NCBI GenBank assembly: GCA_046348225.1
Contig: JAXMEQ010000002.1
Coordinates: forward strand, 186,001-250,000
DNA length: 64,000 nt
From: JAXMEQ01 sp046348225
GTDB taxonomy: Bacteria > Pseudomonadota > Gammaproteobacteria > Burkholderiales > Burkholderiaceae_C
Direction: 5' to 3'
Part shown: positions 46,301-54,820 of the stretch, one piece after another
How positions within the stretch are numbered: the stretch's first letter is position 1
Layout of the letters: every line of letters starts with the position of its first letter
Made by a program: the position numbers and the translations under genes
Notes under the pieces: model-generated
The model's input: the letters and a program-made list of their open reading frames with translations, nothing else
What the model was told of the DNA's origin: nothing
Database searches by the model: none

Positions 46301-46380
46301 TTTGTAACAGTATGTCAAGCCTCCCGGAAAACACCGCACAGGCTTCGTCAAGCCCCTCAAAATCGGCTCTGTTACAAATT
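46301..46380. promoter_or_regulatory. Widely spaced 11-bp inverted repeat upstream of ompR
   Basis: ATTTGTAACAG (46301-46311) and CTGTTACAAAT (46370-46380) are perfect inverted repeats separated by 58 bp. The right arm ends 13 bp before the ompR ATG. Both carry GTAACA, similar to the GnAACA half sites bound by E. coli OmpR. An autoregulatory operator, possibly looped, is the best reading. It could also serve the divergent SIMPL gene. Confidence 0.55.
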
Positions 46381-46393
46381 CAGCAGGAGCACC

Positions 46394-47125
46394 ATGACCC
46401 AAGCCGCCGCCCGTACCGACAAGATCCTCGTGGTCGATGACGATGCCCGCATCCGCGATCTGCTGCGCCGCTATCTCACCCAGGAAGGCTTCGAGGTCAT
46501 CCTGGCCGAAGACGGCAAGGCCCTGAACCGCCTGATGCTGCGCGAGACCGCCGACCTGATCGTGCTGGACCTGATGATGCCCGGCGAAGACGGCCTGTCG
46601 ATCTGCCGGCGCCTGCGGGCCGCCAACGACCGCACCCCCATCATCATGTTGACCGCCAAGGGCGAGGATGTCGACCGCATCGTGGGCCTGGAAGTCGGCG
46701 CGGATGACTACCTGGGCAAACCCTTCAATCCACGCGAGCTGCTGGCCCGCGTGCACGCCGTGCTGCGCCGCCGCCCTGCCCAGGAAGCGCCCGGTGCACC
46801 GTCCAGCGACAACGAGGTCGTCAACTTCGGGCCTTTCGCCTTCGACCTGGGTGCCCGCACCCTGCACAAGAACGGCGAGGAACTGCCGTTGACCACGGGC
46901 GAATTCGCCATGCTCAAGGCCCTGGTGCGGCACCCGCGCCAGCCGCTGTCGCGCGAGAAGCTCGCCCAGCTGGCCCGCGGCCGTGAATTCGAGCCGTTTG
47001 ACCGCAGCCTCGACGTCCAGGTTTCGCGCCTGCGCAAACTGGTGGAGGTGGATGCGGCCGCGCCGCGCTATATTCAGACCGTGTGGGGTGTGGGCTATGT
47101 GTTCGTGCCGGACGGCGCGGGCTGA
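46394..47125 (+). CDS. ompR: OmpR-family response regulator
   Basis: A 243-residue regulator. The receiver domain has the acidic pocket VVDDD, phospho-acceptor Asp in LDLMMPGEDG and the conserved Lys in LTAKGEDVDR. The winged-helix domain ends IQTVWGVGYVFVPDG. ATG 46394 with GCAGGAG upstream gives normal OmpR length. The histidine kinase follows 54 nt later. The gene name follows closeness to OmpR and the EnvZ-like partner; osmotic control is not shown here. Confidence 0.9.
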   Translation: MTQAAARTDKILVVDDDARIRDLLRRYLTQEGFEVILAEDGKALNRLMLRETADLIVLDLMMPGEDGLSICRRLRAANDRTPIIMLTAKGEDVDRIVGLEVGADDYLGKPFNPRELLARVHAVLRRRPAQEAPGAPSSDNEVVNFGPFAFDLGARTLHKNGEELPLTTGEFAMLKALVRHPRQPLSREKLAQLARGREFEPFDRSLDVQVSRLRKLVEVDAAAPRYIQTVWGVGYVFVPDGAG

Positions 47126-47179
47126 AGCAGGTTCATCACCCGGGCCGGTTTCAACAACAAGCTTCCAGGGTGAGACGGA

Positions 47180-48595
47180 TTGATTCGCGCAGTCACAACC
47201 AGCATTGATGCCACCGGGCCTGCCCCGCTGGAAACCGCGCCGGCGCCGCTGGAGATGCGCCCCCCGCGGGTTGGCCTGAGTCTCTTCTGGCGCACGTTTT
47301 TCCTGCTGGCCCTGCTGTTGATCGGCAGCATCGTGGCCTGGCTGCAAACCTTCCGTGCGCTGGAGTTCGAGCCGCGTGCGGTGCAGACGGCCCAGCAGAT
47401 TGCGGCGCTCGTCAACCTCAGCCGGGCCGCCATGGTGCACTCCGATGCCATCGCACGGGTCTCCCTGATCAAGACCCTGGCCGAGCAGGAGGGGGTGCGC
47501 ATCGTGGTGCGCGAACCCGCCGACAAATTCGCGCCGTTTGACCCGGACGCGCTCGACGAACGCGTGATCACGGAACTGGAGTCGCGCCTGGGCAAGGGCA
47601 CGGTGGTGGCCAGCGCGGTGAATGGTGAAAAGGGCTTGTGGGTCAGCTTCAACATTGAAAAAGACAGTTACTGGCTGCTGCTGGACCGCAACCGCTTCCA
47701 GCCGGCCGGCGGCAAAACCTGGCTGGTCTGGCTGCTGATTGCTGCCGCGCTGTCACTCACCGGCTCGGCCCTGATCGCGCGGCTCATCAACCGGCCCCTC
47801 AAGCAGCTGTCGTTCGCGGCCAGCCGGGTGCGCGACGGCGATTTTGATGCCAGCAAGCTCGACGAGAAGGCCGTGACCGCCGAAATCCGCGAGGTGAACA
47901 TCGGCTTCAACCGCATGGCCCAGCAGCTGGCCAAGATCGAGCAGGACCGGGCGGTCATGCTGGCCGGCATTTCGCACGACCTGCGCACACCGCTGGCGCG
48001 GCTGCGTCTGGAAACCGAGATGAGCGTGAGCGACCAGGACGCGCGGGACCACATGGCCGCCGACATCGACCAGCTCGACGCCATCATTGACAAGTTCCTC
48101 GACTACGCCCGGCCGGACCATGCCGAACTCAAGCCGGTGCTGCTCAACGACGTGATCGAGGCCTGCCTGTACGCCGTGCAGGACCAGGGCGACATGCGCA
48201 TCAACCTCGACGTGTCGAAGAACCTGTACGTGCTGGCCGACGAGGTGGAACTCGCACGCGTGCTGTCCAACCTGCTGGAAAACGCCCGCCGCTACGGCAA
48301 GACGCCCGAGACCGGCATTGCCGTGGTGGACGTGGCGGCCAAGTCCCGCGGCGAATGGGTGCTGCTGAAGGTGCGCGACCACGGCATGGGCGTGGCACCG
48401 GAGACACTTCCCAACCTCATCAAGCCCTTCTTCCGTGGCGATGCGGCCCGCACCGCTGCCACCGGCGCCGGTCTGGGCCTGGCAATTGTCGACAAGACCG
48501 TGCAGCGCATGGGCGGCATCTTTGCGCTGGCCAACACCACCTCGGGCGGGCTGGCGGCACACATCAAGCTGCAAAAACCCAAAGCCGACAACTGA
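47180..48595 (+). CDS. EnvZ-like sensor histidine kinase
   Basis: A 471-residue membrane kinase: TM1 near 35-55, a periplasmic region of about 125 residues, TM2 (TWLVWLLIAAALSLTGSAL), HAMP, the phosphorylated His in GISHDLRTPLARLRLE and an HATPase domain (NLLENARRYG, GTGAGLGLAI-type loop read as ATGAGLGLAIV). The start at TTG 47180 is weak. ATG 47255 lies closer to TM1 but also lacks a good ribosome-binding site. It pairs with the upstream ompR. Confidence 0.9.
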   Translation: MIRAVTTSIDATGPAPLETAPAPLEMRPPRVGLSLFWRTFFLLALLLIGSIVAWLQTFRALEFEPRAVQTAQQIAALVNLSRAAMVHSDAIARVSLIKTLAEQEGVRIVVREPADKFAPFDPDALDERVITELESRLGKGTVVASAVNGEKGLWVSFNIEKDSYWLLLDRNRFQPAGGKTWLVWLLIAAALSLTGSALIARLINRPLKQLSFAASRVRDGDFDASKLDEKAVTAEIREVNIGFNRMAQQLAKIEQDRAVMLAGISHDLRTPLARLRLETEMSVSDQDARDHMAADIDQLDAIIDKFLDYARPDHAELKPVLLNDVIEACLYAVQDQGDMRINLDVSKNLYVLADEVELARVLSNLLENARRYGKTPETGIAVVDVAAKSRGEWVLLKVRDHGMGVAPETLPNLIKPFFRGDAARTAATGAGLGLAIVDKTVQRMGGIFALANTTSGGLAAHIKLQKPKADN

Positions 48596-48602
48596 GCGTC
48601 AC

Positions 48603-49082
48603 TCAGCGGCGCAGCAGTACCACTGCCCGCGCTTCGATGCCCTGGCCCTGCCCCACCGGCCCGAGCTTTTCTGCCGTCTTGGCCTTCACATTGACCTGAG
48701 CAGGTGCCACGCCCAGCGCCCTGGCAACGGCGATGCACATCGCAGGGATGTGGGGGGCGAGCCTCGGTGCCTGGGCGATCACGGTGCTGTCGACATTGCC
48801 GATGCGCCAGCCTTCGGCCTGCACTCGGCGTACCGCCTCGGCCAGCAGCACCGCCGAATCGGCGCCGCTGAACTGGGCGTCCGTGTCCGGAAAATGGCGG
48901 CCGATGTCGCCCAACCCGGCCGCGCCGAGCAGGGCGTCGGTGATGGCGTGCAGCAGCACGTCGGCGTCTGAATGGCCAAGCAGGCCGCGATCAAACGCAA
49001 TCTCCACGCCGCCGATGATGAGCTTGCGCCCCGGGACGAGTGCGTGCACGTCCCAGCCTTCCCCAATGCGGATGTCTGTCAT
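48603..49082 (-). CDS. ispF: 2-C-methyl-D-erythritol 2,4-cyclodiphosphate synthase
   Basis: Fifth step of the MEP pathway. It is 159 residues with the zinc ligands in GWDVHAL and LGHSDADVLLHAITDALLG (D, H, H) and the closing KTAEKLGPVGQGQGIEA. ATG 49082 overlaps the ispD stop (ATGA), the common ispDF arrangement. It converges with the histidine kinase gene. Confidence 0.97.
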   Translation of the reverse strand: MTDIRIGEGWDVHALVPGRKLIIGGVEIAFDRGLLGHSDADVLLHAITDALLGAAGLGDIGRHFPDTDAQFSGADSAVLLAEAVRRVQAEGWRIGNVDSTVIAQAPRLAPHIPAMCIAVARALGVAPAQVNVKAKTAEKLGPVGQGQGIEARAVVLLRR

Positions 49083-49771
49083 GGCCTGTTCCTGAGCACG
49101 GCCTCGGCCAGTGCGAAGTCGTCGTGGTACGTCACCTTGAAATTCTGCGCGCCGCCCGGCACCACCAGCGGCCGGTGGCCCAGCGCCTCGATGGCGCTGG
49201 CCTCGTCGGTCGCCGCGTCGCCCGCGCGCACCAGCGCCTGGGTCAGCAGCCCGAGCCGGAACATCTGGGGCGTCTGCGCCAGCCATTTGTCGGTACGGCT
49301 GACCGTGGCCACCACGCGCCCGCCAGCCTCGGCCTTGAGGGTGTCAGGCAACTTGTGGGCCAGCAGGCCGCCGACGGCGTCGTGTTCGCAGGCGTTGATC
49401 AGTGCCTCGATCTGGCGCGGGGTCACCAGGCATCGGGCGGCGTCGTGCACCAGCACCCAGTCCTGCGGCCGTGCGCCTTCAGCTTCCAGTACGCGCAGGC
49501 CATTCAAAACCGTCGCAGCCCGCGTCGGGCCTCCGCAAGGCGCTATCAAAAACATAGCAGATGGCGACTTCAGGAAATCGTCGCCCGGGGCCACGGCCAC
49601 CAGGCAGCGGGCGATGCGCGGCACGCCGGCGAATGCCGCCAGGGTGTGCATCACCATCGGTTGGCCGGCCAGCGGCTGGTACTGCTTGGGGCCATCCGTC
49701 CCCGCGCGGCTGCCCGTTCCGGCGCAGGGAATCAGGGCGAAAAAACGGGTATCGGGGTTGCTGACAGTCAT
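49079..49771 (-). CDS. ispD: 2-C-methyl-D-erythritol 4-phosphate cytidylyltransferase
   Basis: Third step of the MEP pathway. It is 230 residues with the nucleotide loop ALIPCAGTGSRAGTDGPKQY, the conserved TRAATVLNGL and WVLVHDAARC. Repeat copy 7 lies antisense in this gene, so here it is read as SAMFLIAPCGGPTRA just before the conserved GG-x-x-R segment. It is divergent from mfd. Confidence 0.96.
   Translation of the reverse strand: MTVSNPDTRFFALIPCAGTGSRAGTDGPKQYQPLAGQPMVMHTLAAFAGVPRIARCLVAVAPGDDFLKSPSAMFLIAPCGGPTRAATVLNGLRVLEAEGARPQDWVLVHDAARCLVTPRQIEALINACEHDAVGGLLAHKLPDTLKAEAGGRVVATVSRTDKWLAQTPQMFRLGLLTQALVRAGDAATDEASAIEALGHRPLVVPGGAQNFKVTYHDDFALAEAVLRNRP
49519..49558 (+). repeat. 40-bp dispersed palindromic element, copy 7 (antisense inside ispD)
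   Basis: Starts CCCGCGTCG and ends in the core GCTATCAAAAACATAGC. It is the only coding copy opposite in direction to its gene. It overlaps codons for SAMFLIAPCGGPTRA. Confidence 0.78.
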
Positions 49772-49802
49772 GGGCGAGGCCTCATTCTAGAATCCGGGGC
49801 AC

Positions 49803-49829
49803 CACCCCTCCTTTTTGAAGCGAGGGGTG
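49803..49829 (+). promoter_or_regulatory. Hairpin in the mfd leader
   Basis: CACCCCTC (49803-49810) pairs with GAGGGGTG (49822-49829) around an 11-nt loop and is followed by the T-rich TTTGTTATTTG. It ends 18 nt before the mfd ATG. A palindrome ATTCTAGAAT (49784-49793), giving TAGAAT on both strands, lies upstream and may hold -10 boxes for both ispD and mfd. Confidence 0.45.
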
Positions 49830-49847
49830 TTTGTTATTTGCTGCTCC

Positions 49848-52800
49848 ATGGACTTACCCAAACTCACGCCCGGCAAACGATTCACGCTTCCCCGCCCGGC
49901 CGGCTCGGCCGACGCCCTGCTGCTGGCCCGGCTGGCCCTGCGCGAGAAGGCGGCCGGCCGGCTCACGGCCATCGTCACGGCCGACGCTAGCGATGCCCAG
50001 CGGCTGATCGAAGAGCTGGCATTTTTTGCGCCCGACCTGCGCTGCGCCCTGTTCCCCGACTGGGAAACCCTGCCCTACGACAGCTTCTCGCCGCACCAGG
50101 ACCTGATCAGCGAACGGCTGGCCACGCTGTGGCGCATCTCGCAGGGCGAGGCCGATCTGGTGATCGTGCCGGCCACCACCGCCCTGTACCGCGTGGCGCC
50201 GCCGGCCTTCCTGGCGGGCTACACCTTCCATTTCAAGGTCAAGCAGAAGCTCGACGAGGCCCGGCTCAAGAGCCAGCTCACACTGGCCGGCTACAGCCAC
50301 GTGACGCAAGTCGTCAGCCCCGGTGAATACGCGGTGCGCGGCGGCCTGATCGACCTGTTCCCCATGGGCTCGCCGGTGCCGTACCGGGTGGACCTGTTTG
50401 ACGACGAGATCGACAGCATCCGAACGTTCGACCCCGACAGCCAGCGCAGCCTCTACCCGGTGCCCGAGGTGCGCCTGCTGCCCGGCCGCGAGTTCCCGAT
50501 GGACGAGGCGGCGCGCGGCAAATTCCGCAGCCGCTGGCGCGAGTTGCTGGAGGGCGACCCGACCAAGAGCCGCTTGTACAAGGACATGGGCAATGGCGTC
50601 GCCACGGCCGGTATCGAGTACTACCTGCCGCTGTTCTTCGACGCCACGGCCACGGTGTTCGACTACCTGGGCGAGCAGGCCACGGTGGTGCTGCATGGCG
50701 ACCTGGAGCCGGCCTTCCAGCGCTTCTGGCAGGACACCAAAGACCGCTACCGGCTGCTGCAGGGCGACCCGGAGCGGCCGGTGCTGCCGCCCGAGGCGCT
50801 GTTCCTGGGCACCGAGCAGTTCTATGCCTGCGCCAACGCACACGCGCAGCTGGCGATCCGCCCGGCCATCGAGGACGTGGCCGACAACGCGTGGTTCCAG
50901 AAGCTCGGTGAACTCTCCGTGGTGCGCGGCGCCGACGAGCCGCTGGCCCGGCTGAAGGAGCACATCCGAAACACCCAGCACCGGGTGCTGCTGCTGGCTG
51001 AAAGCGACGGCCGCCGCGAAAGCCTGCTGGACTTTTTGCGGGCCAGCCAGATCAGCCCGCCGGCGTTTGACTCCCTGGAGGAATTCGAGGCCAGCGACGA
51101 GAAGGTGGGCATCGCCACCGCCGGCCTGACCGCCGGCTTCTGCTGGCTGGAGCCAGGCATCGACTTCGTGACCGAGACCGAGCTGTTTGCCGCCGGCCCC
51201 ACCACGCGCCGGCGCAAGAAGCAGGAACAGGTCAGCGACGTCGAGGCCCTGATCAAGGATCTGAGCGAGCTGAACGTGGGCGACCCGGTGGTCCACAGCC
51301 AGCACGGCATTGGCCGCTACCGCGGCCTGATCAACCTCGACCTGGGGCAGGACAAGAACCCCGACGGCACACCCGTGCTGCAGGAGTTCCTGCACCTCGA
51401 GTACGCCGACAAGGCCACGCTGTATGTGCCGGTCAGCCAGCTGCACCAGATCAGCCGCTACACCGGTGTCAGCGCCGACGAGGCGCCGCTGCACAAGCTG
51501 GGCAGCGGCCAGTGGGACAAGGCCAAGCGCAAGGCCGCCGAGCAGGTGCGCGACTCCGCTGCCGAGCTGCTGAACATCTACGCCCGCCGCGCCGCGCGCG
51601 AAGGCCACCCTTTCCGCTACAGCCCGCACGACTACGAAACCTTTGCCACCGACTTCGGCTTTGAGGAAACCGCCGACCAGCGCGCCGCCATCCATGCCGT
51701 CATCCAGGACATGATCAGCCCGCGCCCGATGGACCGGCTGGTTTGCGGCGATGTGGGCTTTGGCAAGACCGAGGTGGCACTGCGCGCGGCCTTCATTGCC
51801 GTGACCGGCGGCAAGCAGGTGGCCTTCCTCGCGCCCACCACCCTGCTGGCCGAGCAGCACTACCAGACGCTGGTGGACCGTTTCAGCAAATGGCCGGTCA
51901 AGGTGGCCGAGGTCTCGCGCTTCCGCTCGGGCAAGGAGATCACGGCGTCCATCAAGGGCATCGCCGATGGCAGCGTGGACATTGTGGTGGGCACGCACAA
52001 GCTGCTGAGCGAATCCACGAAGTTCAAGAACCTGGGCCTGCTGATCATTGACGAGGAGCACCGCTTCGGCGTGCGCCACAAGGAGGCGATGAAAGCCCTG
52101 CGCGCCGAGGTGGACGTGCTGACGCTCACCGCGACGCCGATTCCGCGCACACTGGGCATGGCACTGGAAGGCCTGCGGGATCTTTCCGTGATCGCCACCG
52201 CACCGCAGCGCCGCCTGGCCATCAAGACCTTTGTGCGCAACGAGGGCAATGGCGTCATCCGCGAGGCGGTGCTGCGCGAACTCAAGCGCGGCGGGCAGGT
52301 GTACTTCCTGCACAACGAGGTGGAAACGATCGAGAACCGCCGCGCGCGGCTGGAAGAGATATTGCCCGAGGCGCGCATTGCCGTGGCCCACGGCCAGATG
52401 CCCGAGCGCGAGCTGGAACGCGTGATGCGCGACTTTGTGGCCCAGCGCTACAACCTGCTGCTGTGCTCGACCATCATCGAAACGGGCATTGACGTGCCCA
52501 CGGCCAACACCATCGTCATCAGCCGGGCCGACAAGTTCGGCCTGGCGCAGCTGCACCAGCTGCGCGGGCGCGTGGGCCGCAGCCACCACCAGGCCTATGC
52601 CTACCTGATGGTGCCCGACACCGAGAGCCTGACCAAGCAGGCCGCGCAGCGGCTGGAAGCGATCCAGCAGATGGAAGAGCTCGGCAGCGGCTTCTACCTG
52701 GCCATGCACGACCTGGAAATCCGTGGCGCGGGCGAAGTGCTGGGGGAAAACCAGAGCGGCAACATGCTGGAAATCGGCTTCCAGCTCTACAACGAGATGC

Positions 52801-53333
52801 TCAGCGAAGCGGTGCGCAGCCTCAAGGAAGGCAAGGAGCCCGACCTGCTGAGCCCGCTGAGCGTGACCACCGAGATCAACCTGCACGCCCCCGCCCTGCT
52901 GCCGGCCGACTATTGCGGCGACGTGCACCTGCGGCTGAGCTTCTACAAGAAGCTCGCCACCGCGAAGAACACCGACCAGATCGACGCCCTGCTGGAAGAA
53001 ATCGTGGACCGTTTCGGCAAGCTGCCGCCGCAGGCGCAGACCCTGATCGACGTGCACCGCCTGCGCGTGATTGCGCGGCCGTATGGCGTGGTCAAGGTGG
53101 ACGCCGCGCCGGGCGTCATTCACATCAGCTTCCGCGCCAACCCGCCGATCGATTCGATGCGCATCATCGAGCTGATCCAGAAGAACCGGCACATCAAGCT
53201 GGCGGGCAACGAGAAGCTGCGCATCGAGCGTGAGCTGAAAGACCCGAAAGACCGGGCCCAGATGGTGCGCGACGTGCTGCGTTCGCTGGGCCAGCCCCGG
53301 GTCGACGCGCCCGCGGCGGCGCTGACAACATGA
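49848..53333 (+). CDS. mfd: Transcription-repair coupling factor Mfd
   Basis: Displaces RNA polymerase stalled at DNA lesions and recruits UvrA. It is 1161 residues: UvrB-like N-terminal domains (DSFSPHQDLISERL), the RNA-polymerase interaction domain (GDPVVHSQHGIGRYRGL), and a RecG-like translocase. The translocase has Walker A CGDVGFGKTEVA, IIDEEHRFGV and TATPIPRTLGMAL. A TRG motif and C-terminal TRCF domain follow. ATG 49848 gives full family length. Confidence 0.97.
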   Translation: MDLPKLTPGKRFTLPRPAGSADALLLARLALREKAAGRLTAIVTADASDAQRLIEELAFFAPDLRCALFPDWETLPYDSFSPHQDLISERLATLWRISQGEADLVIVPATTALYRVAPPAFLAGYTFHFKVKQKLDEARLKSQLTLAGYSHVTQVVSPGEYAVRGGLIDLFPMGSPVPYRVDLFDDEIDSIRTFDPDSQRSLYPVPEVRLLPGREFPMDEAARGKFRSRWRELLEGDPTKSRLYKDMGNGVATAGIEYYLPLFFDATATVFDYLGEQATVVLHGDLEPAFQRFWQDTKDRYRLLQGDPERPVLPPEALFLGTEQFYACANAHAQLAIRPAIEDVADNAWFQKLGELSVVRGADEPLARLKEHIRNTQHRVLLLAESDGRRESLLDFLRASQISPPAFDSLEEFEASDEKVGIATAGLTAGFCWLEPGIDFVTETELFAAGPTTRRRKKQEQVSDVEALIKDLSELNVGDPVVHSQHGIGRYRGLINLDLGQDKNPDGTPVLQEFLHLEYADKATLYVPVSQLHQISRYTGVSADEAPLHKLGSGQWDKAKRKAAEQVRDSAAELLNIYARRAAREGHPFRYSPHDYETFATDFGFEETADQRAAIHAVIQDMISPRPMDRLVCGDVGFGKTEVALRAAFIAVTGGKQVAFLAPTTLLAEQHYQTLVDRFSKWPVKVAEVSRFRSGKEITASIKGIADGSVDIVVGTHKLLSESTKFKNLGLLIIDEEHRFGVRHKEAMKALRAEVDVLTLTATPIPRTLGMALEGLRDLSVIATAPQRRLAIKTFVRNEGNGVIREAVLRELKRGGQVYFLHNEVETIENRRARLEEILPEARIAVAHGQMPERELERVMRDFVAQRYNLLLCSTIIETGIDVPTANTIVISRADKFGLAQLHQLRGRVGRSHHQAYAYLMVPDTESLTKQAAQRLEAIQQMEELGSGFYLAMHDLEIRGAGEVLGENQSGNMLEIGFQLYNEMLSEAVRSLKEGKEPDLLSPLSVTTEINLHAPALLPADYCGDVHLRLSFYKKLATAKNTDQIDALLEEIVDRFGKLPPQAQTLIDVHRLRVIARPYGVVKVDAAPGVIHISFRANPPIDSMRIIELIQKNRHIKLAGNEKLRIERELKDPKDRAQMVRDVLRSLGQPRVDAPAAALTT

Positions 53334-53367
53334 CGCCCCTCCCCGCGACCGGGCTGCAGAGCCGCCG

Positions 53368-53982
53368 ATGCTGACCAATGCGGCCATTTTGTTGACGGTG
53401 CTGGGCCTGGCCCTGGCGCTGCGACCGTGGCGCCTGCTGGCGGGTGCCACTCGGCTGGGCCCGCTGCTGGCCACGCTGGTGATCCTGCCCTGGCTGTGGG
53501 CGTTGCCGGTGTTGCATGCCATGCCGCTGCAACTGCAGTGGTCGGGCGCCTGCCTGGCGGTGCTGCTGCTCGGCTGGCCGCTGGCGGTTCCGGTGCTTTG
53601 CGGTGTGGGCGCCGCCGCCTGGCTGATCGCGCCACTGTCGCCCGCCGAGGCCCTGGACCTGACGGTCTGGCTGGGTCTGGTCCCGGCGACGCTGGCCTTG
53701 CTGCTCGGTGCCGCCATCCGCCGTTTCGTTGGCACCCACCCGTTTGTCTATCTGCTGGGTCGCGCCTTTCTGGGCAGCGTGGCCTGCATTTTTGCGGCCG
53801 GCGTGCTGGCGCAATGGACCGGTCACACCCTGCCCGGTGTCAGCACCGAGTTGTCGCTGGTGGCGCGCTGGCTGATGGCCTGGGGCGACGCCTTCGTCAC
53901 CGGCATGCTGGTGGCCATCTTCGTGGCGTTCCGGCCGCAATGGGTAGCCACCTGGAGCGACCCGCTGTACCTGCACCGTTAA
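53368..53982 (+). CDS. CbiM-like integral membrane protein (predicted ECF permease family)
   Basis: A 204-residue protein with about six hydrophobic segments. The C-terminal part LMAWGDAFVTGMLVAIFVAFRPQWV (cited by its core AWGDAFVTGML) and the segment GTHPFVYLLGRAFLG resemble the CbiM-related permease group, though no ATPase or energy-coupling gene lies nearby. Transport function is inferred weakly. It sits 34 nt after mfd and 24 nt before serB, so it is probably in one transcript with them. Confidence 0.65.
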   Translation: MLTNAAILLTVLGLALALRPWRLLAGATRLGPLLATLVILPWLWALPVLHAMPLQLQWSGACLAVLLLGWPLAVPVLCGVGAAAWLIAPLSPAEALDLTVWLGLVPATLALLLGAAIRRFVGTHPFVYLLGRAFLGSVACIFAAGVLAQWTGHTLPGVSTELSLVARWLMAWGDAFVTGMLVAIFVAFRPQWVATWSDPLYLHR

Positions 53983-54006
53983 GATGCCGCCTTTTCCGCC
54001 TTCACC

Positions 54007-54717
54007 ATGACGCCTCACGAATACGCTCCCGGCCTTGTGCTGCAAAACGTCACGCCGCCGCTGAAGCGGGCGGACTTCAAGCTCGTCGCCTTTGACATGG
54101 ACTCCACGCTCATCAACATCGAGTGCGTGGACGAAATCGCCGACGCGGCAGGCCGCAAGGCCGAGGTGGCGGCCATCACCGAAGCGGCCATGCGCGGCGA
54201 GATCACCGACTACAAGGAAAGCCTGCGCCAGCGTGTGGCCCTGCTCAAGGGCGTGACGGTGGCCCACATGGAGCAGGTGTACACGCAGCGGCTGCAGCTC
54301 AACCCCGGCGCGGCTGAACTGGTGGGTGCCTGCAAGGCCGCCGGCATGAAGGTGCTGCTGGTGTCGGGCGGCTTCACCTTCTTCACTGACCGCATTCGCG
54401 ACCGGCTGGGGATTGACTACACCCGCTCCAACCAGCTCGAAGTGCAGGATGGCGTGCTGACGGGCCGCATGGTGGACCAACCCTGGGGCGATATCTGCGA
54501 CGGCGAGGAAAAGCGCCGGATGCTGCTGCAGACCTGCACCGCGCTGGGCATCGCGCCGCACCAGGCCATTGCCATGGGCGACGGCGCCAACGACCTGCCG
54601 ATGATGGGCGCGGCCGGCCTGTCGGTGGCCTACCACGCCAAGCCGGCCGTGCGCGCCCAGGCGATGGTGGCCATCAACAGCGGCGGGCTGGATCGCCTGC
54701 TGGACGTTCTGGTTTAG
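54007..54717 (+). CDS. serB: Phosphoserine phosphatase
   Basis: The last step of serine synthesis. It is a 236-residue HAD-family enzyme: nucleophile motif FDMDSTLINIECVDEIA with the DxDST Asp pair, VSGGFTFFTDRI as motif II, and MGDGANDLPMMGAAG as motifs III-IV. It lacks the N-terminal ACT domain of the longer SerB forms. Repeat copy 8 follows 19 nt after the stop. Confidence 0.95.
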   Translation: MTPHEYAPGLVLQNVTPPLKRADFKLVAFDMDSTLINIECVDEIADAAGRKAEVAAITEAAMRGEITDYKESLRQRVALLKGVTVAHMEQVYTQRLQLNPGAAELVGACKAAGMKVLLVSGGFTFFTDRIRDRLGIDYTRSNQLEVQDGVLTGRMVDQPWGDICDGEEKRRMLLQTCTALGIAPHQAIAMGDGANDLPMMGAAGLSVAYHAKPAVRAQAMVAINSGGLDRLLDVLV

Positions 54718-54736
54718 GGGCAGTTTTGGCTTCCAG

Positions 54737-54776
54737 CCCGCACGCAGATTGCGTGAGGCGCTATAAATTTCATAGC
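54737..54776 (+). repeat. 40-bp dispersed palindromic element, copy 8 (between serB and the PerM-like gene)
   Basis: Starts CCCGCACGC, has TGCGTGAGGC in the middle (identical to copy 1) and ends in the core GCTATAAATTTCATAGC. It lies in the 103-bp gap after serB. The core could fold into a short 5-bp stem. Confidence 0.8.
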
Positions 54777-54820
54777 ATCACAACACGACCTGGGTGGGCG
54801 GTGGTACCCTGAGCCCCCCT

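Noticed and set aside
49854..53735. A minus-strand open frame of nearly 1300 codons opposite mfd.
   Set aside because: It is antisense to a complete, well-conserved Mfd protein and its translation is compositionally biased with no recognisable domain. Long antisense frames are common in GC-rich genes.
54760..54776. The GCTAT-N7-ATAGC core after serB as a transcription terminator.
   Set aside because: The stem is only 5 bp, AT-rich and lacks a T tract, and the same core occurs inside genes.
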